Shown here: in pieces, positions 10,641 through 22,053 of the stretch
How positions within the stretch are numbered: the first letter of the stretch is position 1
Layout: the number at the start of each line of letters is the position of its first letter
Source: Omphalotus guepiniiformis
Taxonomy: Eukaryota > Basidiomycota > Agaricomycetes > Agaricales > Omphalotaceae
Length of the DNA: 64,000 nucleotides
Direction of reading: 5' to 3'
Assembly (NCBI GenBank): GCA_028554645.1
Contig: JAQOOI010000079.1
Location: 2,046,001-2,110,000, forward strand
Notes under the pieces: model-generated
Told to the model about the DNA's origin: nothing
The model's input: the letters and a program-made list of their open reading frames with translations, nothing else
Databases searched by the model: none
Program-made: the position numbers and the translations under genes

Positions 10641-10699
10641 GAAATCGTCTAATTTCAGGTATTTCAGGCGTGTATGCGTTTTCAGTGCAACACCGTTTC

Positions 10700-10835
10700 T
10701 CGCTACTCATGGAGAAAAGGATAAAGCTTGGGCAGAAGTGGTGTTGCTTCTGAAGGAACGAGGTTTTCGGTACCCTGAAATTTCAGGAGGAGTTGTTCGT
10801 AAAAAGGCACTTGCAATGGTGAAGTTTGTGAAGGT
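10700..10835 (+). pseudogene. Exon fragment, possibly of a Harbinger accessory (Myb/SANT-like) protein
   Basis: An open stretch reads (ATHGEKDKAWAEVVLLLKER...), an amphipathic W-containing helix region followed by a basic KK..MVKFVK segment. It ends at a good donor, GTATGT, at 10836. It does not look like WD40 or NACHT sequence. The basic helical character and the Harbinger transposase 3 kb away suggest the element's DNA-binding partner protein. No start codon is secure. Confidence 0.3.
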
Positions 10836-10902
10836 ATGTGATACAACCATATCAGGCTCTTTTTATTCTTATGTTGGTGCTTTATTGTTTTTGGGTCTAC
10901 AG

Positions 10903-12605
10903 ATCATACGGTTCGGATTTGGGATATGGAAACGAGAGAGGAGGTTCAGCTTATTGGACATATGTTCTTGGTTATTTCCATGGTGTATTCACCTGATGGG
11001 AAGTTGATTGCGTCTGGGTCTGCAGATGATATGATTAGGATTTGGAATGCGGAGACTGGGAGGGAAGAGAAAGTACTTTTGGGTCATGGTGATTGGGTTA
11101 ATGCGGTTGCTTTTTCACCTAATGGAAAGCATATTGTATCTGGATCGGAGGATAGGACTACGAGGACGTGAAACGTTGACTCTGGAGAAGAAGAACACAA
11201 GTTCACAGGCACGAGATTCAGAGTAACCGGTGTGGCATATTCAAGAGATGGATGCCGGATTGCTTCGGTGTTGAATGATAGGATTGTAAGAATTTGGAGT
11301 ACGTTATCTGGGCCACAAGAACCGCAGATTACGGATTGGGTCAATTCTGTGGCGTATTCACCTGATGGGAAGTATATCGTTGTTGGGTCTTCGGATTGTA
11401 CGGTGAAGATTTTGAATGCCGAGACGGGGAAACAGGAACTGCAGTTTGAAGGACATTCGTTTTGGGTCAACGCTGTTGCGTTTGCACCGGATAAGAGGTT
11501 CGTTGTTTCTGGATCAGGCGCTCCTGATACCTCTATACGAATCTGGAATATGCAATCTGGACGTGAAATCCTTCTGCTCAAAGGTCATAGCAACAGTATC
11601 AGTTCAGTTGCTTTTTCACCGAATGGTCAATACGTCGCTTCTGGTTCTTATGATCGTACACTCATCATTTGGAACGTCAAGTCGGGTCGACAGGAAATGC
11701 AGCTTAAAGGACATAAAGACTTGGTTTCTTCGATAGCGTATTCACCTGACGGAGAATACATCGCTTCTGGATCTCATGATGGGGTTGTTATGATTTGGAG
11801 TAGTGAGTATGGACATCAGGTGGTACAGCTACAGCTTACGGGCTACGTGGGGGTTCGTGTTACGTCTGTTGCGTATGCACCCAATGGCACATATGTTGTT
11901 TCTGGGTCGGGGGATGGTATTGTTAGGATTTGGAGTGTTGAGACGAGAAAGGAAGTGATGAGATTCGGGGGAGGTCATTTAGAGGAAGTTACGTCTGTTG
12001 CGTATTCGCCTGATGGGACTCGTATTGTATCGGGATCGGATGATGGGAGTGTTAGGGTTTGGAGTGTTGAGAGTGGACGTGAGGTGATGAAGTTTTTGGG
12101 ACACTCTGGTGGAATCAAGTGCGTTTCGTATTTGAAGGATGGAAAGTCTATCGTTTCTGGATCCTATGATGGGAGTGTTAGGATCTGGGCGACGGAACAA
12201 GGACTCAAACAAACATTACCCCATACCAACCCAGGTTCATCGAGTTCCTTCACCACGGCGTACCAAACCTCCTTAATCAACCAATGGAGAATGAGTTCGC
12301 CGGAAACAAAAACAAAAACAGAAAAGGAAACGGAACATACCTCCCCTCCTCCTCGGACCGTGACGCACGGACACTCAGGTAACTCTTCCCACTGGCTCGT
12401 CAGCGTCAAAGACGACGAGCAAAACCACAAATTATTGTGGGTTCCGGGAAATCTACACGCAGGGTTTAACTCACCTCAAGTTCTTACTATCCCGCCTTAT
12501 ATCGCGAATCATGCTGTTCATATTGATTCCTCGTCGTTCAAATATGGAGAGGAGTGGACTGAAGCCTGGATCCCCGGGCCTCAGGGATCGCGAGTCGAAG
12601 TTTGA
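10903..12605 (+). pseudogene. WD40 beta-propeller protein, truncated and with in-frame TGA
   Basis: After an acceptor CTACAG at 10897-10902, about ten WD40 units follow (typical cores VAYSPDG, IVSGS.D, VRIW). A 130-residue tail of the kind found on basidiomycete NACHT-WD40 proteins comes next (ending HLAGF-like, LLWVPGNLHAGF). The first two blades are cut from the rest by TGA at 11169-11171. That codon stands where the conserved tryptophan of VRIW belongs (TGG to TGA). The other frames show no better explanation. No NACHT or other N-terminal domain precedes it; transposon sequence lies there instead. It is best read as a decayed 3' half of a STAND gene, although 11232-12605 is still open and could be expressed. 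Confidence 0.75.
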
Positions 12606-12901
12606 ATTGATATGGATACGGATACCGCTGCGGCGCTGCCCCGCCCCCCTTTGGACTTTTTCTTTCCTTTGATTGGGATTTCGAGGATTGGAAGTGAAGC
12701 TTTGATTTACATTCGTTTGAGTATCTGGTGTTTTTAAGCGTTCTAGTAGTACAGAGTACATGCCCACATTCCTTTCCTTCATGTATTTTCCGGCAAATGT
12801 TACAACTTTTCGTTCCCAAGTTTTGCGGATAGACCGTGACACCGGCGGCGGTCGTAGTATCTGGGTGCAAGCAATATGAGTCAACGACTCGGAATTCGGA
12901 T

Positions 12902-13628
12902 ATGTGCTGCACGGAGTATAATACAGGACATCCTACAATTACGATTAACACAGAAAGCTCTGTGAATGAAGTCAAGGCCATTGCAAATGCATTGAAAGTT
13001 AATGGCTGGGAGGCAAATGTCAGATCTGCTCTTGAGTGCCTCGAGAGTTGCTACAATGAGGCAGAGACAAGAACTGACACGCAGCGAGCTGCACTTGCAC
13101 AGGTAGACACAACTATACCCACACCGTCAACTGCTAATCCAACCTTTTCAGAAAAAAGCTGAAGAACGTGAGGCTGGTGAGAAGATCAGGGCGGCTTCTA
13201 TGGGCATGAATATTGCTCCAGAGCTGTCTGTGACATCTTCGGCTGCTTCCTCTGTTTCGTCTCCCGGTTCACCATCATCAGCTCTGTGCATTTCATCTCA
13301 GCCTCATGCGTCAAAATCAGCTGTCTCATCTATTTCTTCACCTGCTTCGTCTCAGACCATCCCAGCAAAACATGCAGCTGATGATGATGGCTCAGGGACA
13401 GAAAGGGCACGTAAGCACCAGCGAAAATCTGCCCGTTGTCATTCTACGTCAAACACAAACAAAGTCGCTACCTTTGTGAAGGAAAATCTGATTCAACAGA
13501 ACACGGCATTGCTGAACATCATGGAGGCATCTAGCAAACACATGGAGAAACAGAATAAGCTGAACGAGAGACAACTTAACCTTATGTTGAGAGTGCTAGA
13601 ACTGGAGGAAGCCCGAGCCCATGATTAG
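12902..13628 (+). CDS. Coiled-coil protein, possible second gene of a Harbinger-like element
   Basis: Two exons are joined over a 49-nt intron (13103-13151, GTAGAC...TTTCAG), giving a continuous QRAALAQKKAEEREAGEK segment. An N-terminal helical region (VKAIANALKVNGWEANVRS) is followed by a charged coiled coil. A serine-rich linker (SSAASSVSSPGSPSS), a basic patch (RARKHQRKSAR) and a C-terminal coiled coil (HMEKQNKLNERQLNLMLR) complete it. Such a basic protein with a terminal coiled coil beside a PIF/Harbinger transposase resembles the partner gene these elements carry. I do not recognise it by sequence. The 5' end is uncertain: the first in-frame ATG is 12902, but an upstream exon may exist. 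Confidence 0.45.
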
Positions 13629-13884
13629 TTACACTTTTTGTTGCGAGCATCATCAGCCTATTCTGCACTGTGTGTATGATTCCTGTTACTTGATGTTGTC
13701 CTAGGCGCAGAATTGTATTATTTCTTTGTTCATTTGAAATCTGATTGTTTGAAAGTAAATTCAGAGAGCTTGAGTTTATAGAGTATCACTACAAGTCATA
13801 GATGTAAGTACTCCTTGAGAGTTGGGGGTAAACAGTCAAAGTACTGTGAAGTTTGATTTGGTCTAAGACAGTCCATAATGTTCG

Positions 13885-14799
13885 TCAATAACCATCAACA
13901 CGATAATACCAACCAATGGGAGACTTAAAGATCTTCAACTTCCACCACACATTCAAAAACGGCCAGAGTCTCATCACATTTCCAAACCCATGCTCGACTT
14001 CGATACGGATACCCAACATCTCCAAATTCCACCTCGCCTCTTCTTCAGTCAGTCTTCCAGGGCCCGAAAATGGGCTGAGGAGAAGGGGACTAAGGCCAAA
14101 TGCAGAATCACCAAAGAGCTGGAAATGGCGCTCGTGAAAGGGTATGGTATCTAGTAAGTCAGGTCGTACAGCATAGCGAGCACAGTTCTCAAGAAGTCAT
14201 GATTCAGAGAGTAGGTAATTATCATTGTGACGACCCTCGATAGGCCCATACAAGTGGCCTATAATTCCATTTGGCAGCTTCACCACCTGATATTTAAGAG
14301 TGTGCTCCTTCTTATACCCATTATAGGCTTGACGCTGATATTTATGAGGCCTGCAATTTGGACGAATAGTATCGTCAAGAAGACCCCAGATGGTATCGAC
14401 AGGAGCACCAGCGTGATGAAAGGCGGCAGCATAAGAGGCCAGATTAGTCGGAGACAGTAGAGCATTGTTATCGAAATTGAAGAGATGGGACCAAGTATCA
14501 TTGAGGTAGATAGCGAGTTCATCCAAAACTTCTGAAACAGCACCAATGCAGCGATCATATTTGTTTGACAGAGTATATTCATCTTCGGTTGATCTCAAGT
14601 GTGCAAGTAGTAGACATAGTGCTTTGACAGCGGAGAATTGAGAGCGAGATACAGTGATAAACGGATTGGGAATCTGCAGGGCATCTGTTATTTCATCGGC
14701 CATAAATCTGACATGAATACAACTCATTAGATGTACACGCTGAGCCTTAGCACAATATACCACTGACCTGAATTGCCAGACACATTCTCGCATGTCCAA
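13885..14799 (-). pseudogene. PIF/Harbinger-type DDE transposase with in-frame TGA
   Basis: The minus strand reads a DDE superfamily endonuclease. The first acidic residue is in GLLDDTIRPNCRP, followed by QRQAYNGYKKEHTLKYQ. The second is in EGRHNDNYLL, and the block GDSAFGLSPLLLSPF precedes the glutamate in RIEVEHGFG. A 60-nt intron (GTCAGTGG...TGTCAG) lies near the N-terminus and keeps the frame, giving QFRFMADEI. TGA at 14197-14199 cuts the protein between the second D and the E. The same frame then runs on to TGA at 13885, which points to a single nonsense change (CGA or GGA to TGA). The upstream start is unclear, since a stop lies 5' of ITSEWLS. Confidence 0.8.
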
Positions 14800-15162
14800 A
14801 GTAGATAACCACTCCGATGTTATGCGACTGCCCGCCTGTTTTGGTCATGGTAGCAATGACAATCCCTCATCTATTGTAAGCTGGGTAGCAAGAGCTGTCA
14901 AGTTCATAGAACTATACAACTCAGGCAGAAGACAATCAAACTCGCTTGCAAGTGAAGACTTTAGGGACTGCAAAGTGAATTCAAGAAGTGTGCATAGTAG
15001 TACAGCAGAGTGGTGCATGGTAGAGAAAGTCTGAGATACACCCAGCAGTTGATGATGACGCGTTGCTCCACACTGGCAGCTTTCCAGTCTGGCTGGTCTG
15101 AGCCGGACCCTTGCTTAGTTTTGCCATGTGGAGCGTTTTGCCATGGGCTGCTGAAATACTCT

Positions 15163-15969
15163 AATGTGAATGCTCAGGGTGGTACATATGAAAATGCCCT
15201 TTATGCAGCTACTCAAAGGGGATTCAATTCAGTGGTGCAGCTTTTGCTGGCAGCAAGTGCAGATGTGAATGCTCAGGGTGGTTATTATGGAAATGCTCTG
15301 CAAGCAGCTGCTTGGAGTAGATCTGATTCAATGATGCAGCTTTTGCTGGGAGCAGGTGCAAATGTGAATGCCCAGAGTAGTCTTTATGGAAATGCCCTGC
15401 AAGCAGCTGCTTCAAGTGGTACTGATTCAGTGGTGCAGCTTCTTCTGGCAGCAGGTGCAGATGTGAATGCTCAGGGTGGTTTTTATGGAAATAGTTTGCA
15501 AGCAGCTGCTGAATGTGGATCTGATTCAGTGGTGCAGCTTCTGCTGGCAGCAGGTGCAGATGTGAATGCTCAAGGTGGTGAATTTGCAACTACTCTGCAA
15601 GCAGCTGCTCGGAGAGGATCTGATTCAGTGGTGCAGCTTCTGCTGGGAGCAGGTGCAAATGTGAATGCTCAGAGTGGTCATTATGGAAATGCCCTGCAAG
15701 CAGCTGCTTCAAGTGGTACTGATTCAGTGGTGCAGCTTCTTCTGGCAGCAGGTGCAGATGTGAATGCTCAGGGTGGTTTTTATGGAAATGGTTTGCAAGC
15801 AGCTGCTGAATGTGGATCTGATTCAGTGGTGCAGCTTCTGCTGGGAGCAGGTGCAGATGTGAATGCTCAGGGTGGTGAATATGGAAATGCCCTGTGCGCA
15901 GCTACTGAAATAGGATTCACTTTAGTGGTGCAGCTTCTATTGGCAGCAGGTGCATATGTAAATACTTAG
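15163..15969 (+). pseudogene. Orphan ankyrin-repeat array related to the NLR repeats
   Basis: Eight full repeats and a partial one, 33 residues each, of the type VNAQGG..GNALQAAA..., with DSVVQLLLAAGAD closing each unit, end at a TAG. The unit is the same family as in the two NACHT-ankyrin genes further right. Two successive three-unit blocks (297 bp offset) are almost identical. No NACHT region or credible start precedes it: the open frame begins with non-ankyrin sequence next to the transposase. I read it as a 3' fragment of an NLR gene left by rearrangement or transposition. Confidence 0.7.
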
Positions 15970-16288
15970 AATGGTGATATGCTTCAGGAGATGGCAAATT
16001 TCAATTTATAAGCAGATTTTTCTGTACACTCCAGATATGCTACCAATACAAAAATATGCCTCTTCTTCTCAAGTTTTCACACTGTAAATTGTCTTATGTG
16101 TAGTGTTTACTGTTCTGTTTGTATTTTAAGATGTAAATTACCAAGTATCTCTTGGTCTTGGCTCTTGTTTCTAGATTGCCTGAAACTATTATACACTTAG
16201 AACTCAGTACAACATTCAGGTAGTATGGAGTTTTCTTTAATTCCCTCTTCCTCTCTCAAGATCATTTGATTCTTTCCTTGCACAACCC
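15970..16288. other. Intergenic, nothing recognised
   Basis: AT-rich 3' flank shared by the convergent ankyrin fragment (+) and the D-amino-acid oxidase gene (-). No gene or repeat was seen. Confidence 0.5.
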
Positions 16289-17910
16289 CTACACACCAAA
16301 AACAAACCCATCAACCAACTCTGTGACCTTCTTCCCAACCCCAGCAGAATACTTGTACCCAGTTCCTCCTACCCCGTATGCATGTACCATTCTCAGATTC
16401 ACCTTCCCATCCACCACTCCCGTAACCCCTTCCATCGCAATATCCGGAACACTGATCCTCAAAATCTCACTCTCAACTCTAACTCCACCAACTCTCCCAG
16501 GCCTTATCCCTACATTCTCAGTCACGATCTCCAAGTCTTCGACACGGGCGGGGTATGTCCCTGGTGGTGTGATTAGACGTGCGAGGTTGAGGATTGTTGG
16601 ACGGAGTGAGGGGTTGGGGGTTGGGGAGCTGTGTACGCAGGATGGTATCAGATTAGCAGGAAAGGACTAGAGAAACCTACGTACGTATTATCGTACTCTC
16701 TGATACCACCTATAACAGCCGTACCTGACCCATCCATTCTTGGGATCGAATACGCGTATACGTTTCCACTGTATTCGTATTACAGAAAGAAACAGATCAG
16801 AAACGCAGTAAGCCACGAATGCGACTCGACTCACCTCCTACAATAAACCCTCTTACTATTCGTCTTGACAATCATAGTCTGTCCCCATACACCCTGTACA
16901 TTCTCATCTTCCACTCCTCCTAGGTACTTAGCTCCTACGCCGGTCGCGTTGACAATCACCACGTTATCGACACCGACATCTACCGCCGACTCCGACTCTG
17001 AGTCCGTTGAGTCCGCCCCTATACGCAAAGCCTCGACGATATTCCCCAATTCCTTCCTAACGAACCTGACACCGGCTTCACGGAGTCGGTCATGAATCCA
17101 AGCGAGGTATACTTGGGGCGTTAGAACGAGGGATTTGTATTCGTAGCCGTGGGTTACGCCTGGTGGGAGAGATGTTTGTGGGAGCTTGCGAAACTGTAGA
17201 GATATGTAGTAGTAGGTATGAGTGGATGAGGAAAGACTCGGAGGAATGAGGTTGTGAATCACCTCTGGCATGAAATCGCTGTACCACATATCATCCGGGA
17301 CACTATTCTCCTCAAACGAGGTGATATCGTCGTCGAATAAATCCTCGCTAAAGACTCTCTTCGAGCTTTCTGTCAGAATGATCCAACATACTTGAATCAG
17401 TGAGATGTAGACTAACCCTTAACGAAGTCTCCGGATTCGTTTGAGATAACTTCCACATATACGCGAAAGAAGATTTCTGTAACGCGATGTCTTCTTTGGA
17501 TGTCGTTCTATGAGGCTATTTGAGTCCGTAGGTCAAAATCATACGCTCGATTTCGTGTGCACGTCCGAGTCGAGATCAACTCACCCTCCATGCAGCTCCT
17601 GCCCTACACCGCGAATGTGAGCATCAGGAAGAGTAATAGCCAAGGATATCGGCGTACCAAGGTGAAGCCCACCCAATCGACTTATTATCACCAACCAAAT
17701 CCCTTGCGACTATCGTAACATCGTATACCCTCGACAATGCAAGCGCAACCGAAAGTCCTGTTATACCTGAACCGACGATTATTACTTTTGGCGGCACTGC
17801 CGTATCATAGAGTGTCGTTTAAGTTCAAGTTTGGCAGATATTGGTTAGAGGTTAGTTGAGAGCTCGTAGGAGGACAGTAGACGTACTAGTAGACGACGAA
17901 CGAGGTTCAT
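16289..17910 (-). CDS. D-amino-acid oxidase (FAD-dependent), multi-exon
   Basis: It oxidises D-amino acids to keto acids with release of ammonia and hydrogen peroxide, usually in peroxisomes. The N-terminal FAD motif reads VIIVGSGITGLSVALALS. After splicing a 54-nt intron the family signature WASPWAGAAW appears. Then follow MWKLSQTNPETSLR, a lWY-type segment (MWYSDFMPEV), VNATGVGAKYLGGV...GVWGQTMIVK, IPRMDG and IGG. The C-terminal vGlRP.R.GG.R and HAYGVGGTGYKYSAG blocks, typical of the family, end the protein. At least six exons can be followed and no break was found. The start ATG at 17910 (MNLV...) is followed by an intron whose exact donor is uncertain. No clear peroxisomal SKL-type tail is seen (it ends FGV). 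Confidence 0.85.
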
Positions 17911-18621
17911 CTTCGGTGCAGAGTCGGAACGAAACCGGACTTTACGGGCCGAAGTCGGTTCGCCGGCCTCTGGATCCACGTGATGCGGCAATCCGTCTAA
18001 TCACCGCAAACTATGAGCTCTGCTTCCGCTAGTCATTCCACCAGTTCCACCTCCCGCACGATCTCCTTCCACGAGCCTCGCCAGATCCTCGCAACACTAT
18101 GAAAGTCACCAGCTGCACAACCAAAACACAAAGCTTGAATCTAACCGACGGCCCGGCAGAAAAATGCAATATAATTTACCCTAGATTACCACGATAATTA
18201 TCCTTCTGGAACCAACGCACCATGCAGCCTCTTGAGTCTCTTATTGGACCATTGTCGCTTCAGGATGGGCTCAAATGACTTAACGTTCCGGTTACTATGC
18301 TGGAACTAAATCCTTCGAAAAGTCCCGAACGTACCCGTACACCGGTTGCTTTTTCAAAGGCTAGCTTCAAGGCTCTTGGCTTGCACTATTAATAGGTGTA
18401 CGCGGACCGTCGAGAATCATCAGCCAACGAAAGAACGAAGGAACGGATGAACGAGTGGACGAAATGATGCAAGGGACGGCTAATGACTCTGTTTTTCCGA
18501 CATTGGGATAATTTAGTTGAGATGAGGTGACTCTGTTGTTGAGGCCGAGGATCGTATAAAGGGTACGTTCATTCTCTGTTTTTGATTTCCGTCTCTCAGT
18601 ACAGCTGAGTGTCTACACACC
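17911..18621. other. Divergent intergenic region between DAAO and GH28 genes
   Basis: About 700 bp that must hold the promoters of both flanking genes. The only clear signal is the TATA box upstream of the GH28 gene. Confidence 0.5.
18555..18560 (+). promoter_or_regulatory. TATA box of the GH28 gene
   Basis: TATAAA in the context ATCGTATAAAGGG, 62 bp before the start codon, spacing typical for a fungal core promoter with a short 5' UTR. Confidence 0.6.
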
Positions 18622-21079
18622 ATGCTGTCGACGTATCTCCACACTATGACGGTCCCTCTCCTCCTTCTCCTAGGCCTAGGGTTCATCAACAGCGTATATG
18701 CGTACGTCGAATGCAATGTTCTTGACTACGGTATGCACTATGTCATATCTCTCGCGTTTGGACGCACGAGTAACCTGTATGGAAACACAGGCGCAGTAGC
18801 AGACAACTCCACCGACCTCGGCCCAGCATTAACAAGCGCATGGAAAAACTGTGTTATCCCAAAGACTACGAGTGTAGCGACTGATACGTTGCTCTACGTT
18901 CCCTCGGGGAATTTCTTGCTCAAGTGAGCCCAAATCACTACGTATACGCAGTACGCACTTACGATCTTACTAACGTCTGGTTCTGCTCATAGGAGCAACG
19001 TCCTATTCGACGATGCCGCAAACTGGAACCTCCACATCGCTGGTGATATATTCTTGCCTTTCGACTCGAGTCTTACGGGGACGATGATCGAGTTTGAGGT
19101 GATTTTAAGAAAACTGTGGATTCTAAGAAAAGGCGGCTGACGAATGAATTCTTTTCGCGGATAGAATTGCGAGAATATATTGTTGAATGGTCCTGGGGCT
19201 ATATACGGTGGGTATACGTAAACTGGTGGGGGAGTAATGGAACTCATTGTTGATCTTGGGTTGATTGTATAGGGAATGGGTACCGGTATCGTCCGGGTGG
19301 TGATGTACGTCCTCCTCCTCCTCCATCCCTATCTCTATAACTAATCAAACTTTTTTAACACAGCTCACTAAATATCCCAACCGACCGCGACTTATTCGTT
19401 TTCAAACGTGTAACAAGTACGTCCTATGGCCCAAACTTCGAGGGTCTTTATATTAACCCATCTGTCGCCCGTCCCGCAGCTGCGAGATTACACAAATCAA
19501 GTTATACAATGCCCCAATGTTCCATGTTACGATTATCGGTGCGTCTTATGTCGTTCGTTTTCGTCCGGTTTCTCATTTGGCTTCTTCTGCTCCTTATGAA
19601 TATACCCTGGTTGGTGTATACAGGTAATAAGTGAGTCACTTGTACTTACACGCATTGTGCTCGTTTCTAAAACACTTGCTTTCCAGCAATGAGGCGCATG
19701 ATATGTCGATTGCCGCAGATCATATCGGTGAGTCTGCGATTACGACTCGCGAGTCCGAATCGTAAGCTAATTCATACACTATTGCTGTCATCAAGGTGAA
19801 ACGGACGGGTTTGATATGAGCGGGAATAACAAGTAAGTAAGCTTCAAGCTAGGCACACTACTAGATACTCAGCTTTTGTTCACTCTCGGATAGCTATGTA
19901 CACGATGTGACCGTTGAGGTGAGATCTATGATTTCAATCGTTTCTACGTACTGACTTTGCCATTCCTATAGAACGGAGGTACGTCAGATAAATCAACGTT
20001 CAAAACACCATTGTGACATTATACCACCTCCCCTCTTCAACCGCGACACAACGACTTCTTTGAACATTAACCTGTAAAGACGAATGTGTAACAGTCAAAA
20101 CCCCCACGAACGGGTTCGTCGCTGAGCGTATTACATGTCGATATACCGCAGGTGCGTATTTCCAAGCAAGCCTCAAGTTACCTGTTTACTTACTGAGAGC
20201 ATATATGCATATATGTAGGATGTAACATCGGTTCGTTCGGATCTGGAGCGACGGGTGTTAATGTACAGGTACGTCCTCACACAAATCTTACAACCCCTAT
20301 CATCTTATCATCTCTCCTTCTTATTTCCATGTTCTTGCTCATGAAACCCTCCCTGTCCACTGACCGACACGATCACAGAATGTAAAATACTCCGACGTAA
20401 CAATCTCCAACTCTGACGCAGGAGTCATGATCAAAAGTTACCCCAACTGTGCGGGGACGGTTAAAAACATTACTTTCGATGGGTTTACTTTGGTGAGTCT
20501 AATTCTGAGTCTTCCCCCGGGGAGGGTTCAACACCACGACATGGGTCCATGTGTACTGATGTTAATGTATTTGTTTCATTATAGTCTAATGCTGCGTACC
20601 CTATCTGTGAGAATAAGCAAAACTCTCTCTAGATTGAGCGAGCGCGATTACTGACTTTGACTCCGATTATAGATATCAGTGCCTTCTGGGAGGTAAGTCA
20701 CGCTATGTCCTCCCCCTTCCCTACTGAGAATGAACCCTCCTCACCCCTCCTCACTTACAGGGCGGCACATCCGACACTGGAAGTCTAAGCGTCACCGACG
20801 TCACATTCTCCAATTTCAAAGGAACAGGAACATCCACTCGTCCCGCCGTTTTGTTGGATTGTAACAAAGCGACGCCTTGTAAAGATATCGACGTGAGTTC
20901 AAGTTTGCTTTTCATCCACTGGTACATTGGTTCTGATTGATATTCTCCCCCCCTCCTCCTCCTCCATTCGATTTCATCGTTTGTGTGACTAGTTCTCTAG
21001 CATCAGTATAACGGGCACCAAAGCCAACTCGTTCACGAATGCTTGTGGGAGTGGGTTGAGTGGGTTGAGTTCATGTTGA
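18622..21079 (+). CDS. Secreted glycoside hydrolase family 28, rhamnogalacturonase-like
   Basis: A GH28 right-handed beta-helix enzyme that cleaves pectin. A signal peptide (hydrophobic VPLLLLLGLGFINSVYA) precedes the mature start YVECNVLDYG. Across about a dozen short introns I can follow GPGAIYG, CEITQIKLYNAPMFHV, a DGFDMSGNNNYVHD block, NGDECVTVK, GSFGSG, MIKSYP and a C-terminal cysteine pair. NGDECVTVK in place of the DGDDC of polygalacturonases is the pattern of rhamnogalacturonases. The exon joins after GAIYGNG are ambiguous (several GT sites), but a joining that keeps the frame exists. An alternative start is the ATG nine codons downstream. No break was seen. Confidence 0.85.
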
Positions 21080-22053
21080 GCATAGCGACCAGCGGCTCAG
21101 AGGGTAGCTTGGTAACGCACTTTTCGGTGGTGAGATGATTATACCCCTGGGGCTTGCTTGTAGGCCTTTTTTATCAGGTTATATCTTGTTTTTCTGATTC
21201 TGTTCGTTGGTTTGAATGTGAATCTAATGGTGGTTGTTTTTGATCATCGTCCAAAGGTGCTTGAAGTTGAACGTTGTTCCGCACAGGCATTGTTTTGTTC
21301 ATCTGGAAATCGACCACTTGGGTATATTGTATAGGGAACTCTAGTCTCGGACGCGCTGCATTATTGTCGTTTGTCGGAAATGTTCAACCTTCAACGCTGA
21401 GATATAAATCCCATATACGGACGTTGACATCGTATATGCGCGAACGTTGAAAATTTGAATATTGCTTTTGGAGTCTGGACGTTGAAGTTCGAGGTTTGAG
21501 AAATGGCAGTGAAAGTGTCCTTTCCAACCTGGTGGCCTAGGCTTGAGGAGCAGAGAGAAGGAGGGACAAACTAATTTCTGACGTGGACGGGGAGAGAGCG
21601 ACGAGTGATAGATATTAACTCCCTAATAGAAAGCGAATAATGAAGACACGTAGAGTCGTAGACACGCCAAAAACGAGTATATGACCCACCTTCAGAAACT
21701 CATACGCTACATCGATCGCCCGCAACAAGGTATCATCTCACCAGCAGGTGTAGCTGAGGGAGAAGAAGAAGAAGAGAAGTCAGTAAGAGTGCAGGCGAGG
21801 AATAATAGACTAAGAAATGGAAAGAGGAAAGGAAGGAGATGAGCGCTTACATAACGTTTAACGTTTAGCGCTCATTATTAGCGCTGATCAGTTTCCAACT
21901 TCGACGACGATTGTCCATCGTCCGTCAGTTTGAGAGATTCTCAGGAACAAGGGTGAGTTAAATTGTCAAGGTACATCCATCTCTAATTCTTTCTTCCCGT
22001 CTCACAGCTCTCAACAACGTCGAACATAGCCTACAAGTAACAACTAGCCTAGC
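21080..22053. other. Intergenic region upstream of the F-box gene
   Basis: No gene was recognised. A purine-rich stretch (about 21730-21840) is followed by a short inverted repeat, ATGAGCGCT / AGCGCTCAT, at 21839-21847 and 21867-21875, with a third AGCGCT nearby. It lies about 180 bp before the next start codon and could be regulatory. Confidence 0.4.

Noticed and set aside
16266..16670. Plus-strand frame over the DAAO 3' end
   Set aside because: Antisense of the conserved C-terminal exons of the oxidase (GVGGTGYKYSAG).
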